DNA from: Flavobacterium palustre
Lineage (GTDB): Bacteria > Bacteroidota > Bacteroidia > Flavobacteriales > Flavobacteriaceae
Direction of reading: 5' to 3'
NCBI RefSeq assembly: GCF_014639535.1
Contig: NZ_BMGA01000001.1
Span: forward strand, 186,001-250,000
Length of the DNA stretch: 64,000 bases
Notes under the pieces: generated by a model
Databases searched by the model: none
The model's input: only the letters and a program-made list of their open reading frames with translations
What the model was told of the DNA's origin: nothing
Shown: piece after piece, positions 33,414 to 41,688 of the stretch
Layout of the letters: every line of letters starts with the position of its first letter
Numbering within the stretch: the first letter of the stretch is position 1
Program-made: the position numbers and the translations under genes

Positions 33414-33578
33414 AAAATCTATTTTTAATAAGGTAAAATTCTGTAAATAATATTCAAAATCCTAATATAAATTTCTTTTAACACAATAAAATCCAGCTAT
33501 TTCGCCATCATCTTAAAAAAGCGTAATTAAATACAAATTATCTCATTTTAAGATAGCTTAATTTTCACATTAAAAAAC

Positions 33579-33586
33579 TATTTTTG
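33579..33586 (+). promoter_or_regulatory. -7 element of purH
   Basis: TATTTTTG lies 22 bases before the purH ATG and matches the consensus. No purine riboswitch or operator is evident in the 195-base gap 33414-33608. Confidence 0.6.
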
Positions 33587-33608
33587 CATTTTATAATTAA
33601 AACTATTC

Positions 33609-35135
33609 ATGAGCACTTCAAAAACAATTCAATCTGCATTAATTTCGGTTTTCTCGAAAGAAGGTCTTGAGCCTATTGTTAAATTATTACACAGTCAAAA
33701 TGTGACTCTTTATTCAACAGGAGGAACTGAGGAATTTATCAAAAATTTAGGCATACCTGTTGTTGCTGTTGAAGACATTACTGCGTTTCCTGAAATTTTA
33801 GGCGGAAGAGTAAAAACATTACACCCAAAAATTTTCGGAGGAATCCTTAACCGTCAGGATAACGAAAGTGATGTTCTACAAATGCAGGAATTCAACATTC
33901 CGCAGATTGACTTAGTTATAGTTGACTTATATCCATTTGAAAAAACAGTAGCTTCAGGAGCAAGTGAACAAGATATTATTGAAAAAATCGATATTGGAGG
34001 AATTTCATTAATTCGCGCTGCTGCTAAAAATTTCAAAGACACTGTAATTGTACCTTCTATGAACGAATACGCTTTGTTCCTGGACATGATTACAAAACAA
34101 AACGGAGCTACCACTCTTGAAGACAGAAAATTATTAGCTACCAAAGCATTCCACGTATCTTCACACTACGACGGAGCTATTTTTAGCTATTTCAATACTG
34201 ATGAAACAATTTACAAAGCAAGTATCGACAATGGTCAGGTATTGCGTTACGGAGAAAATCCACACCAAAAAGGATTCTTCTTTGGCGATTTTGACGCTAT
34301 GTTCCAAAAATTACACGGAAAAGAATTATCATACAATAACTTATTAGATGTAGATGCAGCGGTTAATTTAATTAACGAATTCAAAACTGACGGACCTACA
34401 TTTGCTATCTTAAAACATAACAATGCTTGCGGATTAGCCTCAAGAAAAACTATTAGCGAAGCTTATTTAGCGGCATTAGCTTGCGATCCAACTTCGGCTT
34501 TTGGAGGAGTTCTAATTTCGAATACTAAAATTGATGTTGAAACAGCATCAGAAATCAATAAATTATTCTGCGAAGTAGTTATTGCTCCTGCTTATGATGC
34601 TGAAGCTGTAAGCATTTTACAGGAAAAGAAAAACCGAATTATATTAGTCCAAAATGATGTAGAATTACCGCAAAAACAAGTGCGTACTTGTCTTAACGGA
34701 TTGTTAATTCAGGACAGAAATAACATTACAGACAATAAAAAAGATTTAACTACCGTTACCATTACAAGTCCAACGGAGCAGGAAATTGAAGATTTAATTT
34801 TTGCTTCTAAAATTTGTAAAAACACCAAATCAAACACGATTGTTTTTGCTAAAAACGGAACTTTAATCTCATCCGGAACAGGACAAACTTCAAGAGTTGA
34901 TGCTTTGCAACAAGCTGTTGAAAAAGCAAAACACTTTGGATTTGACCTAACAGGTGCTTCTATGGCAAGTGATGCTTTCTTCCCTTTCCCTGATTGTGTT
35001 GCCCTGGCAAAAGAAGCAGGAATTACTGCTGTAATCCAACCGGGCGGATCTATTAAAGACCAATTAAGCATTGATTATTGCAACGAAAATAATTTGGCAA
35101 TGGTATTTACAGGGACACGTCATTTCAAACATTAA
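33609..35135 (+). CDS. purH: Bifunctional AICAR formyltransferase / IMP cyclohydrolase
   Basis: PurH performs the last two steps of IMP synthesis. The 508-residue protein has the cyclohydrolase MGS domain first (about 1-190, with LYSTGGTEEFI and GGRVKTLHPKIFGGIL) and then the formyltransferase domain with RYGENPHQKG, LKHNNACG and DPTSAFGG. Length fits the family (about 510-530). It stands alone with its own promoter, 54 bases upstream of mreB. Confidence 0.96.
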   Translation: MSTSKTIQSALISVFSKEGLEPIVKLLHSQNVTLYSTGGTEEFIKNLGIPVVAVEDITAFPEILGGRVKTLHPKIFGGILNRQDNESDVLQMQEFNIPQIDLVIVDLYPFEKTVASGASEQDIIEKIDIGGISLIRAAAKNFKDTVIVPSMNEYALFLDMITKQNGATTLEDRKLLATKAFHVSSHYDGAIFSYFNTDETIYKASIDNGQVLRYGENPHQKGFFFGDFDAMFQKLHGKELSYNNLLDVDAAVNLINEFKTDGPTFAILKHNNACGLASRKTISEAYLAALACDPTSAFGGVLISNTKIDVETASEINKLFCEVVIAPAYDAEAVSILQEKKNRIILVQNDVELPQKQVRTCLNGLLIQDRNNITDNKKDLTTVTITSPTEQEIEDLIFASKICKNTKSNTIVFAKNGTLISSGTGQTSRVDALQQAVEKAKHFGFDLTGASMASDAFFPFPDCVALAKEAGITAVIQPGGSIKDQLSIDYCNENNLAMVFTGTRHFKH

Positions 35136-35141
35136 TTTGTA

Positions 35142-35149
35142 TAACTTTG
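35142..35149 (+). promoter_or_regulatory. -7 element of the mre operon
   Basis: TAACTTTG matches TAnnTTTG. It follows the purH stop by 7 bases and lies 40 bases before the mreB ATG, with no terminator between. Confidence 0.6.
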
Positions 35150-35189
35150 TACGCTCCTAATTTTTAACTTATAAACCCTTAAAAAACTT

Positions 35190-36218
35190 ATGGGATTTTT
35201 TGATTTCATGACCGAGGATATTGCGATAGACCTTGGTACCGCAAACACACTAATCATTCACAATGACAAGGTAGTTATTGACAGTCCGTCAATTGTTGCC
35301 CGTGACAGAATTTCTGGCAAAATCATTGCCGTTGGTAAAGAAGCCAACCTGATGCAAGGTAAAACACATGAAAACATTAAAACGATAAGGCCTTTAAAGG
35401 ATGGTGTAATCGCTGATTTTGATGCTTCTGAAAAAATGATCAGTATGTTTATCAAAAGCATACCTGCATTGAAAAAAAGAATGTTTACTCCCGCTTTAAG
35501 AATGGTGGTTTGTATTCCTTCAGGAATTACTGAAGTAGAAATGAGAGCTGTAAAAGAATCTTGTGAACGTGTAAACGGAAAAGAAGTTTACTTAATTCAC
35601 GAGCCAATGGCAGCAGCAATCGGTATCGGAATTGATATCATGCAACCAAAAGGAAACATGATTGTAGATATTGGAGGTGGTACTACTGAAATTGCGGTAA
35701 TTGCTTTAGGCGGGATTGTATGTGACAAATCGGTAAAAATTGCCGGTGACGTTTTCACGAATGATATCGTATATTATATGCGTACCCAACACAATTTATT
35801 TGTAGGAGAAAGTACAGCTGAAAAAATAAAAATTCAAATTGGTGCTTCTATTGAAGATTTAGAAACTCCTCCTGAAGACATGTCGGTTCAGGGTAGAGAT
35901 TTGCTAACAGGAAAACCAAAACAAGTAGATGTATCTTATAGAGAAATTGCAAAAGCTTTAGATAAATCAATTCAACGAATTGAAGATGCAGTAATGGAAA
36001 CGCTGTCTCAAACTCCTCCTGAATTAGCTGCCGACATCTACAACACAGGAATTTACTTGGCCGGTGGAGGTTCTATGCTTAGAGGATTAGACAAACGAAT
36101 TTCTCAAAAAACGGATTTACCGGTTTACATTGCCGAAGACCCATTAAGAGCCGTAGTAAGAGGAACAGGAATGGCCTTGAAAAACATTGGAAAATTCAAA
36201 AGTATTTTAATAAAATAA
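35190..36218 (+). CDS. mreB: Rod-shape actin homologue
   Basis: MreB is the bacterial actin that guides lateral cell-wall synthesis at the inner membrane. The 342-residue protein has the actin-fold nucleotide motifs IDLGTANT (phosphate 1), DIGGGTTEIAV (phosphate 2) and LAGGGSMLRG (adenosine), and an N-terminal MGFFDFMTE that could act as a membrane-binding amphipathic stretch. It heads the rod-shape cluster mreBCD-mrdA-rodA. Confidence 0.97.
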   Translation: MGFFDFMTEDIAIDLGTANTLIIHNDKVVIDSPSIVARDRISGKIIAVGKEANLMQGKTHENIKTIRPLKDGVIADFDASEKMISMFIKSIPALKKRMFTPALRMVVCIPSGITEVEMRAVKESCERVNGKEVYLIHEPMAAAIGIGIDIMQPKGNMIVDIGGGTTEIAVIALGGIVCDKSVKIAGDVFTNDIVYYMRTQHNLFVGESTAEKIKIQIGASIEDLETPPEDMSVQGRDLLTGKPKQVDVSYREIAKALDKSIQRIEDAVMETLSQTPPELAADIYNTGIYLAGGGSMLRGLDKRISQKTDLPVYIAEDPLRAVVRGTGMALKNIGKFKSILIK

Positions 36219-36225
36219 AACATCC

Positions 36226-36257
36226 AAAGTGCTGTAATTCAATAATTATAGCACTTT
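36226..36257 (+). repeat. Hairpin between mreB and mreC
   Basis: AAAGTGCT (36226-36233) pairs with AGCACTTT (36250-36257), with further TAATT/ATTA pairing inside. There is no T-run after it. In actin-gene operons such a hairpin could reduce readthrough or protect the abundant mreB message. Confidence 0.5.
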
Positions 36258-36310
36258 AGATATTAGAATACAATATTCGCATATCCTGAAATTAATAATC
36301 AAACTAGAGA

Positions 36311-37138
36311 ATGCAGCAAATATTTAATTTTATATTCAAAAACAGTACCCGAATACTGTTTTTGCTGTTATTAAGCATTTCGTTTTTACTTACGATACAG
36401 TCTCATTCTTACCATAAAAGCAGAATTATTAGTTCGGCTAATTTTTTCACAGGAGGTGTTTATGAAGAAATCAACAACATTACCGAATACTTAAATCTGA
36501 AAACAGAAAATGAAGCTCTGGCACTTGAAAACGCCAGACTTAAAAGCATTCTTTTCAACACTAAAGACACTACAACTATAAAAAAACCTGAAAACCTTAA
36601 AGGTGTTGGGCCAAATGACATTATAGTTTCGAAAGTAATTCACAACACCTATAACTCTCACGAAAACTTCCTGACATTAAATTCTGGTGCAAACGACGGT
36701 ATCAAAGCCGATATGGGTGTTATTAACAGCTTAGGAATTGTGGGTATCATTGACAGAACATCACCAAGATATGCTACTGTCGTGAGTATTTTAAATACGA
36801 AATCGCAGATTAATGCTAAAATCAAAAAATCCAATCATTTTGGGTCATTAACCTGGAATGGGAAAAATACTGGGTTTGTTCAGTTAGTCGATGTTCCGCG
36901 ATTGGCTTCTGTCAGAAAAGGAGATACTATTGTAACCGGAGGACAATCGGTTATTTTCCCGGAGAACATTAACATTGGAACTATACACAAATATTACTAC
37001 GAAGAGAACACTAACTATTATGTTATAGATGTAAAATTATTTAATGACATGACTAATTTAGGTCACGTTTATATCATCAAAAGCAGAGACAAAGAGGAAG
37101 TTACTAATTTAGAAAAAGGAAACAAAAAAGATGAATAG
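36311..37138 (+). CDS. mreC: Rod shape-determining protein MreC
   Basis: MreC is a membrane-anchored periplasmic scaffold that activates PBP2-RodA. The 275-residue protein has one N-terminal membrane segment (about 12-29), a short coiled coil (about 50-75, KTENEALALENARLKS) and the double beta-barrel core with VINSLGIVGII and GDTIVTGGQSVIFPENI. It overlaps mreD by 8 bases. Confidence 0.93.
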   Translation: MQQIFNFIFKNSTRILFLLLLSISFLLTIQSHSYHKSRIISSANFFTGGVYEEINNITEYLNLKTENEALALENARLKSILFNTKDTTTIKKPENLKGVGPNDIIVSKVIHNTYNSHENFLTLNSGANDGIKADMGVINSLGIVGIIDRTSPRYATVVSILNTKSQINAKIKKSNHFGSLTWNGKNTGFVQLVDVPRLASVRKGDTIVTGGQSVIFPENINIGTIHKYYYEENTNYYVIDVKLFNDMTNLGHVYIIKSRDKEEVTNLEKGNKKDE

Positions 37139-37637
37139 CACTTTGTTACTCAATATTTTAAGGTTTATTTCATTATTAGCCCTTCAAATTGTCGTATTCA
37201 ACAATATGACGTTTTTAGGTTTTATAATGCCCTTACCCTACATCCTTTTCATTATCTTATATCCGGTTAACTCCAACAGATCCGCTTTAATTATAAGCAG
37301 CTTTGCACTTGGAATTATTATGGATTTATTTTCAAATTCAGGTGGAATTCACACAACAGCCTGTTTAATTCTGGCTTATTACCGACCTTATCTCTTTAAA
37401 TTTGCATTTGGAGTTAGTTACGAATACCAAACTATTAAATTAAATGAATCATTAACTCCTGAACGGTTTTCATTTATATTTTTAGCTGTGGTGCTGCACC
37501 ATTTAACACTGTTTATTCTCGAAGCCTTTCAGGTTAGTTTTATTTTAGACATTTTAATTCGATCCTTACTCAGTACCGTATTTACAATTATTAGTTGCAT
37601 TATTATAATATATCTTATTAAGTCAAACAAACGATGA
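37131..37637 (+). CDS. mreD: Rod shape-determining membrane protein MreD
   Basis: This 168-residue protein is almost wholly hydrophobic, with about five membrane segments, and has the MreD-like ALGIIMDLFSNSGGIHT motif in the middle. It overlaps mreC by 8 bases and mrdA by 4 (ATGA), so translation is probably coupled. MreD's exact role in the elongation complex is not settled. The assignment rests on operon position plus this motif. Confidence 0.88.
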   Translation: MNSTLLLNILRFISLLALQIVVFNNMTFLGFIMPLPYILFIILYPVNSNRSALIISSFALGIIMDLFSNSGGIHTTACLILAYYRPYLFKFAFGVSYEYQTIKLNESLTPERFSFIFLAVVLHHLTLFILEAFQVSFILDILIRSLLSTVFTIISCIIIIYLIKSNKR

Positions 37638-39571
37638 GAAAACTTCTGCTGCCTTCTATCATTATCGTCGCAGCATCTTTGCTACTAATTCGGATTTTCT
37701 ATTTGCAGGTAATCAATGATACTTTCAAATTGAAATCAGAAAACAATGCTATTAAAATACAATACGAATATCCTGAACGAGGATATATTTACGACCGAAA
37801 CGGTAAACTTTTAGTAGCTAATCAGGCTTCTTATGACATCATGGTTATTCCAAGGGAAATAAAAAATTTAGATACCCTGGAATTTTGCCAACTATTAGAT
37901 ATTACCAAAGAAGAATTCATTAAAAAAATAGAAAAGGCTACTGTCTATAGTCCCAGACTGCCATCAGTTTTTTTACCACAATTAAATAAAAGCGAATATG
38001 CCGCCTTTCAGGAAAAAATTAGAAAATTCCAAGGTTTTTATGTGCAAAAACGTTCCCTTCGTGATTATGAAGTTGACTTTGGTGCTAATGTTTTTGGTTC
38101 AATTACCCAAGTAAACGAACAAATTATAAAAGAAAATCCCTACTACAAAAGTGGCGATTTAATCGGAAAACAAGGGGTTGAACAATACTACGAAGAAATT
38201 TTACGAGGGGTTAAAGGGGTTAAATATTTCCAGAAAGACAAATACAACCGTCTGATAGGTTCCTATAAAAACGGAAAATACGATACCATTGCCGTACAGG
38301 GAGAAGACATTAATCTTACCATTGATGCCGAAATCCAACGTTATGGCGAACAACTGATGGTTAATAAAAGAGGAGGAATTGTTGCTATTGAGCCTAAAAC
38401 AGGAGAAATTCTGGCTTTAATTACTGCTCCTTCCTACGATCCTTCGATTTTAGTTGGACGTCAACGTTCTAAAAACTACACTTTACTTTACAATGATTCA
38501 ATCGCAAAACCATTATACGACAGAGGTTTGCTTGCCGAATACCCTCCGGGTTCTCCATTTAAAATTTTAACAGGACTCGTTGCTTTACAAGAAGGCGTCA
38601 TCGACGAACAATTTACGGTATTTTGCCGACATGGATTTAGTTATGCCAGAGGACGTTTCATGAGATGTCACTGTCATGGAGGCGCGCTGCAACTGCATAG
38701 GGGAATCTACGAATCCTGTAATGCTTATTTTGGAACAGCTTACATGAAAACCATTAACAAATATGTAAAACCTTCTTACGCAGTAGATGTTTGGAGCAAC
38801 CACGTGAAGAGTTTTGGTTTGGGGCAGTTTATGGGATACGATTTACCAACAGGAAGAAGAGGTAATATTCCAAGCTCTAAAACCTACAAACGTATTTATC
38901 CAAACGGAGGCTGGAGAAGCACCGCTATCGTTTCTAATGCCATTGGACAGGGTGAAGTGTTAATGACTCCGATTCAATTGGCTAACATGATGGCAACCGT
39001 TGCCAATCAGGGTTATTATTATACGCCTCACATCATTAAGAAAATTAAAGGTGAAAATATTGATCCTAAATTCAAGGTTAAACATACAACTACAATAAAC
39101 AAAGAATATTTTACTCCTATAATCAATGGGTTATTTGATGTTTATAATCTGGGAACAGCCAGAGGACTAAGAGTTGACGGAATTGATATTTGCGGAAAAA
39201 CAGGAACAGCAGAAAACTTTGCAAAAATAGACGGCAAAAGAGTCAAACTCGAAGACCACTCTATATTTGTGGCTTTTGCACCAAAAGACAATCCGAAAAT
39301 TGCTATTGCCGTTATGGTTGAAAACGGAGGATATGGAGCTACCATTGCCGGACCTATTGCAAGTTTGATGATTGAAAAATATTTGAGAAAAAAAATCACC
39401 CGAACGGATTTAGAAAAAAGAATTCTGGAAAGAAGTTTGAGAGACCGCTATGCAATTTTAGGAGGAATGAAAGAAGCCAATGCCATTGAAAGCACTCCTA
39501 AAGATACTATCCAAAAATACAAGGAGACAAAAACAAATACAGCAACCGATACCACAAAAAAAAGTAACTAA
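37634..39571 (+). CDS. mrdA: Penicillin-binding protein 2, elongation transpeptidase
   Basis: PBP2 cross-links peptidoglycan in the lateral wall with RodA as glycosyltransferase. The 645-residue protein has one membrane segment (about 7-27), a dimerisation region (YPERGYIYDRNG, about 46-57) and the transpeptidase with S307-P-F-K310, SCN at 361-363 and KTG at 522-524. A Cys/His cluster (C331, C345, H346, C347, H348) lies between the first two motifs, near where E. coli PBP2 binds zinc. A charged low-complexity tail of about 40 residues ends the protein. Confidence 0.95.
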   Translation: MRKLLLPSIIIVAASLLLIRIFYLQVINDTFKLKSENNAIKIQYEYPERGYIYDRNGKLLVANQASYDIMVIPREIKNLDTLEFCQLLDITKEEFIKKIEKATVYSPRLPSVFLPQLNKSEYAAFQEKIRKFQGFYVQKRSLRDYEVDFGANVFGSITQVNEQIIKENPYYKSGDLIGKQGVEQYYEEILRGVKGVKYFQKDKYNRLIGSYKNGKYDTIAVQGEDINLTIDAEIQRYGEQLMVNKRGGIVAIEPKTGEILALITAPSYDPSILVGRQRSKNYTLLYNDSIAKPLYDRGLLAEYPPGSPFKILTGLVALQEGVIDEQFTVFCRHGFSYARGRFMRCHCHGGALQLHRGIYESCNAYFGTAYMKTINKYVKPSYAVDVWSNHVKSFGLGQFMGYDLPTGRRGNIPSSKTYKRIYPNGGWRSTAIVSNAIGQGEVLMTPIQLANMMATVANQGYYYTPHIIKKIKGENIDPKFKVKHTTTINKEYFTPIINGLFDVYNLGTARGLRVDGIDICGKTGTAENFAKIDGKRVKLEDHSIFVAFAPKDNPKIAIAVMVENGGYGATIAGPIASLMIEKYLRKKITRTDLEKRILERSLRDRYAILGGMKEANAIESTPKDTIQKYKETKTNTATDTTKKSN

Positions 39572-39586
39572 GCCATTCATTTACTG

Positions 39587-40819
39587 ATGAAAAATCAAAG
39601 TGTTAAAAAAAATATTGACTGGATATGCGTTATTATTTATAGCGTATTGGTAATTTTAGGATGGTTAAATATCTATTCTTCATCGCTGTCTTCGCTGGAG
39701 GACACCTATCAAAAACAATTAATTTTTATTTTTTTAACTATTCCTTTAATCTTTACCATACTTGCTGTTGACGCTAAATTTTACGAGAAATATTCGAGTG
39801 TTATTTATATCATAGGATTATTGTCGCTTGCGGGTTTATTTGTTTTCGGTAAGACGATTAAAGGACAAACCAACTGGTATTCATTTGGTTCCTTTGGTTT
39901 ACAGCCTTCCGAATTTGTAAAAACAGCAACCGCACTGGCAATTGCTAAATATTTAAGTGACAGCCAAATCAATTTAAAAGACACAAACAGGCAAATTCAG
40001 GTTCTGTCTATCTTAGCTTTACCTATATTTCTAATCGTTCCACACGACCCCGGAAGTGCTTTAATTTACACCATTTTTCTAATTGTTTTGTATCGCGAAG
40101 GCTTACCTGCCTGGTACATTTGGACTGGTTTTGTAGCTGTTGTTTTATTTATTTTTACTTTAATTTTTGAACCCCAATATGTAATATTAATGGCTTTAAT
40201 AGCCATACTAATTGTTTATTGGAGATCCAGACTGGCAGACAGAAACATTGTAGCAAGCAGCATTGTATTTGTTCTCATTGCCGCTTTTGTATTGTCTGTA
40301 AACTATGTTTTCGAAAATGTTTTTAAACAGCACCACAGAGACCGTTTCAATATCTTACTGGGTAAAACCGTCGATTTAAAAGGAATTGGTTATAATACCA
40401 ATCAATCAGAAATAGCTATTGGATCAGGAGGTTTATTTGGAAAAGGCTTTCTCGAAGGAACACAAACCAAAGGTGGTTTTGTACCCGAACAACACACCGA
40501 TTATATTTTTACAACTGTAGGTGAAGAATGGGGTTTTGTAGGTTCGCTGGCAGTAATTGCGTTATTTGTAATCTTACTTCTAAGATTAATATATCTTGCC
40601 GAAAGACAAAAAACCAAATTCAGCAGGGTCTATGGTTACTGTTGCGCCGGAATTTTATTCATCCATTTCTTTGTAAACATTGCTATGGTTATTGGTATTT
40701 TCCCAACTATCGGGGTGCCGCTGCCTTTCTTTTCCTATGGAGGCTCCGGATTATGGGGATTTACTATTTTGCTTTTTATATTCCTCAAAATGGATGCTAA
40801 TAAAGTGAATGAGTGGTAG
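39587..40819 (+). CDS. rodA: Peptidoglycan glycosyltransferase RodA
   Basis: RodA is the SEDS-family glycan polymerase of the elongation complex. The 410-residue protein has about ten membrane segments, the SEDS signatures GLQPSEFVK and HDPGSALI, and a catalytic-loop EQHTDYIFTTVGEEWGF segment with its aspartate; the C-terminus has PTIGVPLPFFSYGGSG. It follows mrdA by 15 bases, completing the operon. Confidence 0.95.
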   Translation: MKNQSVKKNIDWICVIIYSVLVILGWLNIYSSSLSSLEDTYQKQLIFIFLTIPLIFTILAVDAKFYEKYSSVIYIIGLLSLAGLFVFGKTIKGQTNWYSFGSFGLQPSEFVKTATALAIAKYLSDSQINLKDTNRQIQVLSILALPIFLIVPHDPGSALIYTIFLIVLYREGLPAWYIWTGFVAVVLFIFTLIFEPQYVILMALIAILIVYWRSRLADRNIVASSIVFVLIAAFVLSVNYVFENVFKQHHRDRFNILLGKTVDLKGIGYNTNQSEIAIGSGGLFGKGFLEGTQTKGGFVPEQHTDYIFTTVGEEWGFVGSLAVIALFVILLLRLIYLAERQKTKFSRVYGYCCAGILFIHFFVNIAMVIGIFPTIGVPLPFFSYGGSGLWGFTILLFIFLKMDANKVNEW

Positions 40820-40830
40820 CGTGCAAACGT

Positions 40831-41613
40831 TTATTTTGCAAGCCATAAATTCAAATCGACATTCTTTTCTAAGTTGTTCTCTAATTGATCTTCCAGCTTA
40901 GGAAAGAAATCAATTCCTGTAATAGTTTCTATTTTATCTACAGCAACCACATATTTATAAATAGATTCACTGCTATTTTCATTGGGAATTAAAAAAGCAA
41001 TCATTTTATATTTCCCTTTTGAATTGCTCAACAAAATCTTATAGAAATATTTAGGAACAAGCACCTTTTCTTTTCCTATTGTTTTTAAATTTCCTTTCAA
41101 AACTCCTCCGGTAACAACAAAAAGCCCATCATTCTTAACCGCCCAAAATCGTACTTTTTGCTCTAATCGATTCCAAATTCCTGAATTGAAACCATGATTC
41201 TGAGGACTAATATTGGATGTAAAAAAAGTATCATTATAGGCATTGATATCAAATTCCATATCAGCTGCGGGACACAAATGCCCTTTATCAAAACCTGATT
41301 TCCGGTAATTTCTCCAATCGGCAGATTGTGTTTTCACTTTGGGATCTTCAATAAAAAAGGGGCGTTTAAAATCGCTTCTTTTTACGTAATCTTTCTTCAA
41401 TTGATAAGCTACCCACTCAGCCTGCTCTGCTTTTTCATTATAGGATAACGTATAATAGCGGTGTTTTATAATTTGAGAATTTGTTGATGCGGGCAAATAG
41501 AATTCCAAATCTGTACTAATTTGATTGGCACTAAAATGTTGTTGTCCATTTACCACACCAACTAAAAGAATCAATCCAAAGACAAAACTGTTCAACAAAA
41601 AACGATGTTTCAT
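40831..41613 (-). CDS. Secreted DNA/RNA non-specific endonuclease
   Basis: This 260-residue protein has an N-terminal signal peptide (about 23 residues, ending VNGQQ) and the NUC1-type beta-beta-alpha-metal nuclease fold. The catalytic motif is DKGHLCPAADM (His general base, in place of the usual DRGH), and the metal-binding asparagine is in NISPQNHGFNSGIW. It degrades DNA and RNA outside the cytoplasm, probably for phosphate or nitrogen scavenging. No immunity gene is adjacent, so a toxin role is not supported. Confidence 0.88.
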   Translation of the reverse strand: MKHRFLLNSFVFGLILLVGVVNGQQHFSANQISTDLEFYLPASTNSQIIKHRYYTLSYNEKAEQAEWVAYQLKKDYVKRSDFKRPFFIEDPKVKTQSADWRNYRKSGFDKGHLCPAADMEFDINAYNDTFFTSNISPQNHGFNSGIWNRLEQKVRFWAVKNDGLFVVTGGVLKGNLKTIGKEKVLVPKYFYKILLSNSKGKYKMIAFLIPNENSSESIYKYVVAVDKIETITGIDFFPKLEDQLENNLEKNVDLNLWLAK

Positions 41614-41633
41614 GATTTTTACTTTAAATAAAA

Positions 41634-41669
41634 AACGCTCTGAAAATTAAATCCAATTTCCAGAGCGTT
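41634..41669 (-). terminator. Terminator after the S41 protease gene
   Basis: AACGCTCTGAAAATT pairs with AATTTCCAGAGCGTT (one mismatch region), followed by TTTTTT on the minus strand. It starts 20 bases after the protease stop. Confidence 0.8.
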
Positions 41670-41688
41670 ACTATATTAGTACTTATTT

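Noticed and set aside
40831-41613. Nuclease as a polymorphic or bacteriocin-type toxin
   Set aside because: It has an ordinary signal peptide, no delivery domain and no immunity gene, so a secreted scavenging nuclease is simpler.
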